Shown here piece by piece: positions 7,907-15,896 of a stretch of DNA of 17,164 nucleotides. Under the pieces are notes generated by a model. It searched no databases and was not told the DNA's origin. It saw only the letters and a list, made by a program, of their open reading frames with translations. Origin of the DNA: an uncultured Eubacteriales bacterium. Its GTDB lineage: Bacteria > Bacillota_A > Clostridia > Christensenellales > Aristaeellaceae. How positions within the stretch are numbered: position 1 is the stretch's first letter; each line of letters opens with the position of its first letter. A program made the position numbers and the translations under genes. The stretch is taken from contig CACXEB010000285.1 in the NCBI GenBank assembly GCA_902766515.1, positions 1 to 17,164 on the forward strand, written 5' to 3'.

Positions 7907-8389
7907 TTATTCCTCCTCCTGGAACAGGTCGGCGTTGCGGCTGCGGTAATCCTTGATCGCCGCCCGGGCCAGCTCGTCGCAGCGGTTGTTGAGCGGATCC
8001 TCCGCGTGCCCCTTGACCTTGTGGAAGCTGACCTCATGCTTCGCCATCACGATCTGCAGCAGCTTCCACAGGTCCTGGTTGGCGACCGGCTCGCCGTCGG
8101 ACAGCTTCCAGCCCTTCCGGACCCAGCCCTCCAGCCAGTGCTGGTTGATCGCGTCGACCACGTAGGTCGAATCCGAAAACACCGATACGCGGCACCGCGT
8201 CTTCAGCGCGCCCAGGCCGCTGATAACGGCAAACAGCTCCATCCGGTTGTTCGTGGTGGATCCCATGGATCCGGAAAGTTCCTTCTGGTGCTCCCCGTAG
8301 CTGAGCACCGCGGCCCACCCGCCGGGGCCGGGATTGCCGGAGCAGGCGCCGTCCGTATACAGAATGACGTGTTTGAGTCCCTCACTCAT
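7907..8389 (-). CDS. rnhA: Ribonuclease HI
   Basis: This 160-residue enzyme cleaves the RNA strand of RNA-DNA hybrids (R-loops, primers) with two metal ions. All active-site residues are present: D13 in YTDGACSGN, E51 in NNRMEL, D73 in FSDSTYV, H128 in KVKGHAE and D138 in NNRCDEL. Length and the basic helix region (HWLEGWVRKGWK, 84-95) match the E. coli-type enzyme. I placed the start at the ATG at 8389, inside the spoIID-like stop (GATGAGTGA, 8-bp overlap), since family members begin 6-8 residues before the first strand. An in-frame ATG at 8425 would add 12 atypical residues. Coupled translation with the upstream gene is likely. Confidence 0.96.
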   Translation of the reverse strand: MSEGLKHVILYTDGACSGNPGPGGWAAVLSYGEHQKELSGSMGSTTNNRMELFAVISGLGALKTRCRVSVFSDSTYVVDAINQHWLEGWVRKGWKLSDGEPVANQDLWKLLQIVMAKHEVSFHKVKGHAEDPLNNRCDELARAAIKDYRSRNADLFQEEE

Positions 8390-10064
8390 CGCTCTTGCTT
8401 GCCTCTGTTTCTGTCCGGGTGACAAATTTTTCCATCACATAGCCCTCGACCGCGTCCGTGCGCACATGCAGCCAGCCGTCCGCCGCTTCCAGCACGGCCA
8501 GCCGCTGGCCGTAATACAGCCGCGTCACGATCTCGGACGATGTGTCCGGCCGCGCGCGGAGGTTCAGCGTCGAGTCCGTGTCGATCCTGTCCACGACGGC
8601 CTCCCCCTCGTCCGCCTCCGGTTTGAGCGTCAGCGGCATCAGGGTCGGGCGCGGCGTCGCGGTCGGTTTGGGACCGGGCGTGGCGTCAAATGTTCCCTCA
8701 AACGCGGGCGCCAGCGTCACGGCGGTCAACGCCGCGCGGCGCAGGATGACCCCCTCGTAGTAAAAATGCAGGATCTGCTTGTAATCCCAGCCGTAGCGGG
8801 CCGCCATGCGCTGCGCGCCGCGCTGGCTCATGCCGACCCCGTGGCCGTAGCGCCGCGCCTCCACCGTGAAAGCGTCACGGCCCGCGCGCACCTGCCAGAC
8901 CTCGTTGGCCGCCTTATTGATGCTGAGCCCCAGCGCCTGCTCCAGTTCCGGGAAAATCGCCACCTGGACGGTGACCGGACTCTGCAGGCTGTACAGCCCC
9001 GGCGAAGCCGCGGGCGGTTCCGTCGGCGCCGCCTGGCTGCCGGCAAAGAGGATCTCCTCCTCCCCATCGTCCAGGCGCAGCGCATCCAGGTACAGGCTGA
9101 AGCTCAGCGTCTTCGGCGCTTCGTTCTCCCCGCCGTCGGCGGTGATGTCCGCGATCTCCCGGACGCGGATCTGCTCCGGGTCATCCGAGTAGCCGAGCCG
9201 CTTGAGCGCCGGCCCGGCCGCCTGCCGGAGCAGGGCCATCAGCCCGGGCCAGTCGTCCCCGCCCGGCTTTTTCGGCAGGGTCGCCTGCCGCACCACGCTC
9301 TCGTCGTTCTCCAGGTCATAGGGATCCCGCTTCACGACCGTATAGCCCGACGCGCCTGCGGAGGCCCCCCAGACCCGTTCGATCGTTTCCGTGAGCCCGC
9401 CGTTGCTCGCCGTATAGTAGCAGGGCACCAGCTTTCCCTGGTAATACACGCAGATGCCGCTGGTCTCCCGGACCGCCGTACGGATCACGGCCGCGTCATT
9501 GCCGATGCCCGCGTATACCTGGTCGTTGGTATTGTCGGTCACATCGTAATCCCGCTCCGGATGCAGGTGCGTCAGCGCGTAGGTGCGCGCCGCCACAGCC
9601 TGGGCCTTCAGGGCTTCCAGCGGGAAACCGCTGCTCATCTCCCACGGCAGCACGCCGAGCAGGTATTCCTCCAGCGGGACATACAGCACCAGCCGCAGCG
9701 CGCCGTCCGAATTGACGACCCGCAGGTCACCGGTATAAAGGTTCAGCCCGCCCTGCAGCCGGAGGCCGTTTTCTCCCTCGGTCCGGTGCCGGACCAGCAC
9801 AAGCGGCCCGTCCGTCACCAGGGTCAGCCCCTCGTACTTGAGCCGTACCTGGCGGCCGGGACCGGCCGCCAGGCGCACGGACATGCCGCGCTGCATCCAG
9901 GCGTCTCCGCAGGAATAGCTGCCGGAGAACTGCACCTCCAGCTCGCTGACGGTCCCGAAGCGCGTCAGCAGCACGCGAACGCAATCGCTTTCCCCCGCCG
10001 CCGGCAATGACAGCATCAGGCCCAGGCAGACCGCGCCTGCCAGCGCCAATAACCAGCGCCTCAC
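8382..10064 (-). CDS. Secreted SpoIID/LytB-domain protein with C-terminal SH3 domain
   Basis: This 560-residue exported protein has a signal peptide (MRRWLLALAGAVCLGLMLSL, cleavage near 22-24), a SpoIID/LytB domain (about 110-445), a Pro/Thr linker (461-480) and a bacterial SH3 domain (about 490-548). SpoIID-type lytic transglycosylases cut glycan strands of denuded peptidoglycan. The core signature is here: PWEM at 140-143 with E142 the expected catalytic glutamate, LEALKAQAVAARTYAL (149-164) and GHGVGMSQRGAQ (408-419). It is longer than B. subtilis SpoIID (about 340) through an insert around 245-385 and the SH3 module, which probably binds wall peptides. The GTG at 10064 overlaps the preceding stop by 4 bp (GTGA), with no own ribosome site, so coupling is expected. 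It may act in vegetative wall remodelling rather than sporulation. Confidence 0.9.
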   Translation of the reverse strand: MRRWLLALAGAVCLGLMLSLPAAGESDCVRVLLTRFGTVSELEVQFSGSYSCGDAWMQRGMSVRLAAGPGRQVRLKYEGLTLVTDGPLVLVRHRTEGENGLRLQGGLNLYTGDLRVVNSDGALRLVLYVPLEEYLLGVLPWEMSSGFPLEALKAQAVAARTYALTHLHPERDYDVTDNTNDQVYAGIGNDAAVIRTAVRETSGICVYYQGKLVPCYYTASNGGLTETIERVWGASAGASGYTVVKRDPYDLENDESVVRQATLPKKPGGDDWPGLMALLRQAAGPALKRLGYSDDPEQIRVREIADITADGGENEAPKTLSFSLYLDALRLDDGEEEILFAGSQAAPTEPPAASPGLYSLQSPVTVQVAIFPELEQALGLSINKAANEVWQVRAGRDAFTVEARRYGHGVGMSQRGAQRMAARYGWDYKQILHFYYEGVILRRAALTAVTLAPAFEGTFDATPGPKPTATPRPTLMPLTLKPEADEGEAVVDRIDTDSTLNLRARPDTSSEIVTRLYYGQRLAVLEAADGWLHVRTDAVEGYVMEKFVTRTETEASKSDE

Positions 10065-10705
10065 AGCCGGTACAGCAGGTTGAAATCCCGGACGATGTCC
10101 AGCTCCGCCCAGAACAGCGCGAAGCTGCACCGCCAGCCGACCCCGACGCCCTGCGCGTTGGTGTCCCGGCTGATGATTTCCGATCCGGGAATGACCTCGC
10201 GCACATGGTCCGTCACCCGGGGGTCCATGCTTTCGCTGTAGGGGTCCGCCGCCAGCACCTCGCGCACGCCGTCCCGCTCCCGCGCGCCCAGGAGCGCCAC
10301 GATGTGGCCGACCCGGAGATTGCACAGGGCAGCGTTGCCCCCGGTCAGGTGCGCGTACAGCGTCTCCCGGTCGTTCCGCAGGCCGTCGCCGTCATACCGG
10401 AAGCCGAAGTCCCGCGCCCAGCCGTGATCCATCATCGCCTGGAGCAGCGCCGGCCGGTCCGTCCCATCGTCCCCGCGGCCGCCATGGTCCATCGAAAACC
10501 GGGCCAGGGCATCCGGGTCATGGAACACGCCCGTCAGCCAGCAGGAGGCGTTGACAATGGAAAAGACGCCGCAGCCCGCCTGGGAAAGCGTGCTGCCGTC
10601 CCCGTTGTAGTCATAGCGGTGGGTCCATTCGCGGCAGCGCTGGTTGCAGAGCGTCAGCGGCCTGCCGCAGTACTCAAGCTGGATGGTTTTCCCGGTCAGT
10701 TCCAT
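10061..10705 (-). CDS. C39-like cysteine peptidase-fold protein
   Basis: This 214-residue protein lacks a signal peptide and membrane segments. It shows a papain-like triad in C39-family order: C45 in SQAGCGVFSIVNA (41-53), H134 in RVGHIVALLG (131-140) and D154 in LAADPYSES (151-159). YDYNGDGSTLSQAGCG resembles the 'xxxGCGPT' nucleophile region of C39_2-type peptidases. This suggests thiol hydrolysis of a peptide, or a related amidase reaction. Several other Cys residues (3, 13, 20, 24, 55, 128) are present. The ATG at 10705 is 11 bases past the era stop, with TGAGG 9 bases upstream. Its stop overlaps the GTG of the SpoIID/SH3 gene, so a role with that wall enzyme is plausible, though the apparent cytoplasmic location is odd. 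Confidence 0.65.
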   Translation of the reverse strand: MELTGKTIQLEYCGRPLTLCNQRCREWTHRYDYNGDGSTLSQAGCGVFSIVNASCWLTGVFHDPDALARFSMDHGGRGDDGTDRPALLQAMMDHGWARDFGFRYDGDGLRNDRETLYAHLTGGNAALCNLRVGHIVALLGARERDGVREVLAADPYSESMDPRVTDHVREVIPGSEIISRDTNAQGVGVGWRCSFALFWAELDIVRDFNLLYRL

Positions 10706-10716
10706 ATGCGTGTGCC

Positions 10717-11601
10717 TCAGTTCTTCATCGTATAGCCCAGGGTCTTCAGGTCTTCCGCGCTGTCCCGCCAGCCGGGCCGGACCTTGACCCAGACCTCCAG
10801 GTGGATGTGTTCTCCGCTGAGCTTTTCCATGTCCAGCCGCGCCTCCTGGCTGATCGCCTTGAGGGTCTGGCCGCCCTTGCCGATGATGATGCTTTTGTGC
10901 GACGCTTTGTCGCAGTACATCGTCGCGTCGATCATCCGCACATTGCCCTGCTTCTCATACCGGAGGATCTCGACCCCGATCCCGTGGGGCACCTCATCCC
11001 GCAGATGGCGCAGGGCCTTTTCGCGGATCAGCTCCGCGCAGAGCGCCTGCTCCGGCTGGTCCGTCGGCATGTCCTCCGGGTAATACTGCGGCCCCTCGGG
11101 CATCGCCGCCAGCAGCGCGTTCTCCAGCGCTTCCACCCCTTCCCCCGTCTGGGCGCTGATCGGGAAGAAGTCCTGGTAGCTGTGCGCCCGGAAGCGATCG
11201 ATCGCCTGCAGCAGCGTCTCGGGACTGACCCTGTCGATCTTGTTGAGCGCCAGGAACCTGGGCCCGGACTGGGCCGCGTAGCGCGCGGCCTCCTCCTCGT
11301 CCGCGGGCGTGATGTGCGACGCGTCCACCACATACAGCAGCGCGTCGATCCCCTCCAGCGCCGCCGTGACCGACTGCTCCATATACTCGCCCAGTTTGGT
11401 GCGGGGGCGATGAATACCGGGCGTGTCCACGAACACGATCTGGGCGTCGGGGCGGTTCATGACGCCCATGACGCGGGTGCGTGTCGTCTGCGGTTTGGCG
11501 CTGACGATTGACACCTTGAGCCCCGTCAGGCGGTTGAGCAGTGTGGATTTGCCCACGTTGGGACGGCCGATGATCGCGACAAAGCCGGAATGAAACGCCA
11601 T
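10717..11601 (-). CDS. era: GTPase Era
   Basis: This 294-residue GTPase binds the 3' end of 16S rRNA and assists 30S subunit maturation. G-motifs are clear: G1 GRPNVGKS (12-19), the switch region near KPQTTRTRV (36-44), G3 DTPG (59-62), G4 NKID (120-123) and G5 SAQTG (149-153). A C-terminal KH domain (about 200-290) has the IIIGKGGQTLK loop. I chose the ATG at 11601, giving MAFHSGFVAIIGRPNVGKS, because AGGAG is 8 bases upstream and this matches family N-termini. A GTG at 11610 overlaps the previous stop but lies on the ribosome site itself. It is directly downstream of ybeY-cdd, as in many Firmicutes. Confidence 0.97.
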   Translation of the reverse strand: MAFHSGFVAIIGRPNVGKSTLLNRLTGLKVSIVSAKPQTTRTRVMGVMNRPDAQIVFVDTPGIHRPRTKLGEYMEQSVTAALEGIDALLYVVDASHITPADEEEAARYAAQSGPRFLALNKIDRVSPETLLQAIDRFRAHSYQDFFPISAQTGEGVEALENALLAAMPEGPQYYPEDMPTDQPEQALCAELIREKALRHLRDEVPHGIGVEILRYEKQGNVRMIDATMYCDKASHKSIIIGKGGQTLKAISQEARLDMEKLSGEHIHLEVWVKVRPGWRDSAEDLKTLGYTMKN

Positions 11602-11606
11602 CTCCG

Positions 11607-12500
11607 TCACTCCTTTCCAAGCACGTCCGGCGCGGCGCCGAAGCCGTGCGGCAGGAGGTCGCGCAGGCAGGCCGAGTCGACCTGGTCACCGCAGGCTACA
11701 ATCACCTGCAGGTCCGGCGCAAACTCATACAGCGCCTGCCGGCAGATGCCGCAGGGCCAGCCCAGGAACTTTTCCGTCACGATGGCGATGGCCTCGAATT
11801 CGCGCTCGCCCTCGCTGACCGCCTTGAACAGCGCGGTGCGCTCCGCGCAGTTCGTCACACCGTAGGAAGCGTTTTCCACATTGCAGCCGGTATAGGTCCT
11901 ACCGCTGCGGCCCAGCAGGCATGCCCCGACCCGGTAATGGGAATAAGGCGCGTAAGCGCGGGTCAGCGCTTCCCGGGCCTGACGGATCAGGTCCTCCCGG
12001 TCATACCGTTCCATCTGTATCTCTGACATGGTCTTCTCCTCCATGGCGCGCATGACGCGGCGCTCGTCCTCCTCCATATGGTCGTAGCCCATCAGGTGGA
12101 ACAGCCCGTGCGCCAGCAGGTAGCTCAGCTCGCGTTCGGGGCTGTGGCCGTACTCTGCCGCCTGCCTCATGACATGTTCCAGTGAAATCACAATGTCCCC
12201 GATACGGGCGGCGCCGATATCGGGGTCATACTCGCTGTCCAGCAGGCCTTCGGCAACACCGGCATGCTGCCCGGGCGCGTACCGCACCGTCGGGAAGCTC
12301 AGCACGTCGGTCGCCCGGTCCACCTGCCGGTAAGTCCGGTTGATCTCATGGATCTCCGCGTCATCCGTCACCAGCACATGCGCGGCGGCCGCCTGGGCCA
12401 GCCCTTCCACGCGCCCGGCGGCGTCGGCGGTCCGCTGGAGCAGCTCCCGCCAGCTGTCCGGCAGGGTGATGCCGTCCCGGACATCCAGTTCCAAGAGCAT
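11607..12500 (-). CDS. YbeY endoribonuclease - cytidine deaminase fusion
   Basis: One uninterrupted frame of 297 residues encodes two enzymes. Residues 1-157 are YbeY, the zinc-dependent RNase of 16S rRNA maturation and ribosome quality control: DVLSFP (65-70), GDIVIS (101-106) and HGLFHLMGYDH, with ligands H131, H135 and H141. Residues 158-297 are a complete cytidine deaminase for pyrimidine salvage: CNVENASYG (206-214), the C218-A-E220 motif, and C250-G-I-C253 as remaining zinc ligands. Both halves are of normal length with no linker. In many Firmicutes ybeY, dgkA, cdd and era are separate neighbours; dgkA is missing here. The ATG at 12500 overlaps the pgpH stop by 1 bp (TGATG), with AGGAGG 10 bases upstream. 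An internal start could give free Cdd. Confidence 0.93.
   Translation of the reverse strand: MLLELDVRDGITLPDSWRELLQRTADAAGRVEGLAQAAAAHVLVTDDAEIHEINRTYRQVDRATDVLSFPTVRYAPGQHAGVAEGLLDSEYDPDIGAARIGDIVISLEHVMRQAAEYGHSPERELSYLLAHGLFHLMGYDHMEEDERRVMRAMEEKTMSEIQMERYDREDLIRQAREALTRAYAPYSHYRVGACLLGRSGRTYTGCNVENASYGVTNCAERTALFKAVSEGEREFEAIAIVTEKFLGWPCGICRQALYEFAPDLQVIVACGDQVDSACLRDLLPHGFGAAPDVLGKE
12027..12042 (-). promoter_or_regulatory. Internal ribosome site and ATG at the YbeY/Cdd boundary
   Basis: On the minus strand GGAGGAG (12036-12042) is followed after 6 bases (AAGACC) by an in-frame ATG (12027-12029), exactly where a stand-alone cytidine deaminase would begin (residue 158 of the fused frame). 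Sequence and spacing are ideal for initiation, so a 140-residue Cdd could be made separately as well as fused. The site overlaps YbeY codons for MEEKT, so Glu-Glu coding alone could also produce it by chance. Confidence 0.55.
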
Positions 12501-14938
12501 CAGTCTTCACCCTCCTGTTCCGGAGTGACGGTTTCCGGCGGATTATCCGGCAGCTCCGGCTCGCTGCCGGCGCCGTGGATGAAGGGCCCGCCCGGCTGCT
12601 CCGCCTCTTCCGGCCCCTCGACACGGCCGTCCGGCGTCATTTCGACCGTGGGCAGCACAGCCGTCGGTTCCGGGTGCACGATCAGCTGCTCGCCCGTGGT
12701 CGTCGGGACCAGCGGCTTTCTGGGCGGACGCGGACGCGCCGCCCGCTGCGGCTCCGCCTGGCCGGCACTGCCATCGGCCGGGACTTCCTTCTGCTGGGGC
12801 CGGCGGCTCAGGACGGAACGGCGGTTCTTCTGGTCCGTGGGATAGGATACGCGCTCATGGTTGACGCCTTTCAGCACGATCGCGCAGGTTTCGCAGATCG
12901 CGTCGATATCATGCAGCGTCAGCGGCGAGTTGTTGAGCTGGCCGTCCAGCAGCTTGCCGCGCACCAGCTTCAGGATGTACTCCCGGAGCTCGTCCTGGCT
13001 CATGCTTTCCTTCCGGCTGCGGACCGCCGCCTCGATGGTATCGCACAGCATGATGATGGCGCTCTCCTTGGTGGACGGCCGGCTGCCGTCATAGCGGAAC
13101 TGGTCGATATCCACCCGCTCGCCGTTCGCCTGCTGCACCGCCTTGTGATAAAAATACATGACCGGTGAATTGCCGTGGTGCTCGGCGATGATCTGCTGTA
13201 CCTCCACCGGCAGGCGGTACTGGCGCGCCAGCGCGACACCGTCGCGGGGATGCGCTGTCAGGATCTTGGCGGACACCGCCGGATCCGTATGGTCATGGAT
13301 GTTTTCGCCATTGACCTGGTTTTCGCTGAAATAGGCGGGACGCTTCAGCTTGCCGACGTCGTGGTAGTAAGCGGCGACGCGGGCCAGCAGCGCGTTCGCG
13401 CCGATCGCCTCCGCCGCGGCTTCCGCAAGGTTGGCCACCAGGATGCTGTGGTGGTACGTGCCCGGGGCCTCGATCATCAGCTTTTTGAGCAGCGGCTGGT
13501 TCGGGTTGCTCATTTCCAGCAGGCGGACCGGCGTCGGCAGGTTGAACAGCACCTCGAACAGCGGCTGGATCGCCAGCGCCAGGATGCCCGCGAAGACCGG
13601 GCCGGTCATGCTCAGGAACGCATTGGACAGGATGCCCGTTTCCGAAGTGTCCGTCAGCAGGCCGATGGAGTATGTCACCACCATCGTCATCACGCTGGCC
13701 GCGAGCGCAGCGACCAGGCCCCTCAGGCGGCTCAGGCTGCGCTTGATCAGCAGCGCGCCCAGCGTCCCGCTGAGCACGGTGGACACGATCAGGCGGACCA
13801 TCTCCGTCAGGTAGGTCTCATTGCCGCCGGCCGTGAGGGCCGTGACCAGCACTGCCATATAGATATTGCTGATCAGCCCGACGCGGATGCCGATCAGCGC
13901 GCTCAGCAGGATCGCCGCCATGATGACGGGCATCGCGTAGGACAGGATCTGCTTGGCGCCGACGCACAGGGCCATGTTGATGAGCAGCACCGCCAGCACC
14001 ACCAGCAGGTACTTGAAGGTGGTCATCACCCGGCGGTCCAGGACCGCCAGCGTCCAGAAAAACAGGGCTGTCGCCAGCAGCACGATCACGCCCGCGCCCA
14101 GGTAGAATTTGAGGTCGATGCTGCTGGTATTGAGCAGGCCCAGGGTGCTGAGCATCCGGATCTGGTTGGCGGTGACCCGGCCTTCGCCCTTCACGACGAT
14201 GTTCTGGCCCTGCTTGTAGATCACCGGCGCAACAGTGGCGGCGGCTTCCTCCCGGGCCTTTTCCGTGGCCTCCTGGTCGATGATCATGTTCGGCTGGATG
14301 CAGGCCTGCAGCAGCGGGAGCGCCACATCCTGCAGCAGTTCCGCCTCCGTGGTATAGCCCACCACCATGCTGATGTTGTTGATCGCCTCGCTGACCTGTC
14401 CCTCCGTGACGTGGTTGTCCATCGTGCTGCGGACGGCGTTGGTCAGCGAGGTATACAGTTCCTCAAAGTCCTCTTCGCTCGCGCTGAGCAGCGTCTGAAG
14501 CTGGTTGTCCCGGAGGGTGAAGCCGGTCAGCATGTTGCGGGCGTATTCGAGCTCCTCGTGGGTATAACCGACGCGGCCCTCCTTGGAGAGGGTCTCGCCG
14601 TACTGCCGCACCAGCCTGAGCTGGCTGAACAGCTGGTCCAGCTGCGCGAGCACCTGGTCCGTCACGCCCTCCTGGAACTGATAGGTCGGATTGACGCTGG
14701 CCCGGGCGATTTCGCGCAGCTGCGCGGTATACACCTCATCCACCACGTCCTTGGTCGCGGTGATGGTGACCGTCGGCACCTGCCCCAGCCGGATATCATA
14801 GCGCTTCGGGATGATGCTGACGATGAAGATCAGCACCACCAGAAAAGTAAAGCATACGCCGGCCAGCGCGCAGCGCAGCTTTTCCTTGCGCAAAGGCACG
14901 TTCTTTTCGGCTTCGGGTCCCCTGTCCTTCCGTCCCAT
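12500..14938 (-). CDS. pgpH: PgpH-type 7TM-HD cyclic-di-AMP phosphodiesterase
   Basis: This 812-residue membrane protein has PgpH layout: a first membrane helix (about 23-43), an extracellular 7TMR-HDED domain (about 44-275), a seven-helix membrane region (about 280-470) and a cytoplasmic HD domain (about 480-700). HD residues include H496-H497, the H526-D527 pair in YYHDVGK, HDH near 548-550 and H587-H588 in AEHHG, consistent with a di-iron centre cutting c-di-AMP to pApA. The last 110 residues (703-812) form an unusual Pro/Glu/Arg-rich, probably disordered tail. I chose the ATG at 14938 because AGGAGGG is 7 bases upstream; the ATG at 14944 is too close. It lies 13 bases past the phoH stop. 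The link to c-di-AMP comes from characterised family members. Confidence 0.93.
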   Translation of the reverse strand: MGRKDRGPEAEKNVPLRKEKLRCALAGVCFTFLVVLIFIVSIIPKRYDIRLGQVPTVTITATKDVVDEVYTAQLREIARASVNPTYQFQEGVTDQVLAQLDQLFSQLRLVRQYGETLSKEGRVGYTHEELEYARNMLTGFTLRDNQLQTLLSASEEDFEELYTSLTNAVRSTMDNHVTEGQVSEAINNISMVVGYTTEAELLQDVALPLLQACIQPNMIIDQEATEKAREEAAATVAPVIYKQGQNIVVKGEGRVTANQIRMLSTLGLLNTSSIDLKFYLGAGVIVLLATALFFWTLAVLDRRVMTTFKYLLVVLAVLLINMALCVGAKQILSYAMPVIMAAILLSALIGIRVGLISNIYMAVLVTALTAGGNETYLTEMVRLIVSTVLSGTLGALLIKRSLSRLRGLVAALAASVMTMVVTYSIGLLTDTSETGILSNAFLSMTGPVFAGILALAIQPLFEVLFNLPTPVRLLEMSNPNQPLLKKLMIEAPGTYHHSILVANLAEAAAEAIGANALLARVAAYYHDVGKLKRPAYFSENQVNGENIHDHTDPAVSAKILTAHPRDGVALARQYRLPVEVQQIIAEHHGNSPVMYFYHKAVQQANGERVDIDQFRYDGSRPSTKESAIIMLCDTIEAAVRSRKESMSQDELREYILKLVRGKLLDGQLNNSPLTLHDIDAICETCAIVLKGVNHERVSYPTDQKNRRSVLSRRPQQKEVPADGSAGQAEPQRAARPRPPRKPLVPTTTGEQLIVHPEPTAVLPTVEMTPDGRVEGPEEAEQPGGPFIHGAGSEPELPDNPPETVTPEQEGED

Positions 14939-14951
14939 GGACATGCCCTCC

Positions 14952-15896
14952 TCAGCGGTTCTGATAGCGCTCGTACGCGCGGATGATCCGGAGCACCAGC
15001 TCATGGCGCACCACGTCCTCCGCCGTCAGGCGCACAACGCCGACCGCCGGCTCGTCCCGCAGGACCTCCAGCGCCTGGCGAAGGCCGGACACCTGGGATC
15101 CCGGCAGGTCGACCTGCGTCGCGTCGCCGGTAATGACAAAACGGGCGCCTGCGCCCAGGCGCGTCAGGAACATCTTCATCTGTTCCGCCGTCGTGTTCTG
15201 CGCCTCGTCGAGGATGACGAAAGCATGCGACAGCGTCCTGCCGCGCATGAAGGCCAGCGGCGCGATCTCAAGGATGCCCCGCTCCAGCATGCGCTGGGTC
15301 GAATCGCTGCCGCTCAGCTCATACAGCGCGTCATACAGCGGCCGCAGGTAGGGGTCGATCTTCTGGCTCATGTCACCGGGCAGGAAACCCAGCCGTTCCC
15401 CCGCTTCGACGGCGGGACGGGTCAGGATGATCCGCTCCACCTCGCGGTTCTTCAGGGCTGTCACCGCCATGGCGACGGCCAGGTAGGTCTTGCCGGTCCC
15501 CGCGGGGCCCTCGGCGATGGTCAGCTCATGCCGGCGCACGGTCTGCACGTAGTTCATCTGGCCCGCCGTCCTGCACACGATAGGCTTTCCGTGGGCGGTG
15601 ACCGCTACCGTGCGGCTCATCAGCTCGTCCAGGCTGTCCAGCCTTCCCTCGCGCGCGTAATGGATGACGAGCCGGCAGGTGGCCGGATCGATGGCGTGCG
15701 AAGCCGCCAGCGCGATGAGCTTTTCAACACATTGCGCCGCCATTTCGGCCGGCTCCGGATCGCCCTCGATCAGCAGCTGGCCGTCCGTCATGCGCAGGCG
15801 GACGTTCAGGCTGCTTTCCAGCAGGCCTGACAGCTGGTCGTTCACCCCGAACACGGCGGTATAGCTGTCCGTGAAAAGATTCAGCGTCTTCTGCAA
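14952..15896 (-). CDS. phoH: PhoH family ATPase (YbeZ-like)
   Basis: This 314-residue cytoplasmic P-loop ATPase has Walker A GPAGTGKT (130-137), Walker B VILDEAQN (227-234) and the NTPase motif FVITGDATQVDLPGS (253-267). PhoH/YbeZ proteins resemble the helicase core of superfamily 1 and are linked to YbeY in rRNA and RNA metabolism; co-occurrence with ybeY two genes downstream fits. The N-terminal 80 residues form the small domain typical of the long PhoH form. The start is TTG at 15896: an in-frame TAA lies only 12 bases before it, no ATG occurs until residue 36, and GGA of AAGGA is 9 bases upstream. The rare start codon may lower its expression relative to neighbours. Precise biochemical role remains unsettled in the family. 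Confidence 0.95.
   Translation of the reverse strand: MQKTLNLFTDSYTAVFGVNDQLSGLLESSLNVRLRMTDGQLLIEGDPEPAEMAAQCVEKLIALAASHAIDPATCRLVIHYAREGRLDSLDELMSRTVAVTAHGKPIVCRTAGQMNYVQTVRRHELTIAEGPAGTGKTYLAVAMAVTALKNREVERIILTRPAVEAGERLGFLPGDMSQKIDPYLRPLYDALYELSGSDSTQRMLERGILEIAPLAFMRGRTLSHAFVILDEAQNTTAEQMKMFLTRLGAGARFVITGDATQVDLPGSQVSGLRQALEVLRDEPAVGVVRLTAEDVVRHELVLRIIRAYERYQNR

Noticed and set aside
8334..10010. A 558-codon plus-strand open frame opposite the SpoIID-like gene
   Set aside because: Antisense shadow without motifs; the minus-strand gene has a signal peptide, SpoIID and SH3 signatures.
10065..10325. An N-terminal extension of the SpoIID-like protein up to an ATG at 10325
   Set aside because: It would overlap the C39-like gene by 265 bases and give a Gly/Arg/Pro-rich lead. 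The GTG at 10064 is directly followed by a clean signal peptide.
13175..14986. A 603-codon plus-strand open frame opposite pgpH
   Set aside because: The same antisense effect; the product is a low-complexity string of Arg/Gln/Asp/His, and the real pgpH has all its domains and residues.
14939..15004. A longer pgpH starting at 15004
   Set aside because: It runs into phoH, lacks a ribosome site, and places atypical residues before the first membrane helix; the ATG at 14938 has AGGAGGG at good spacing.
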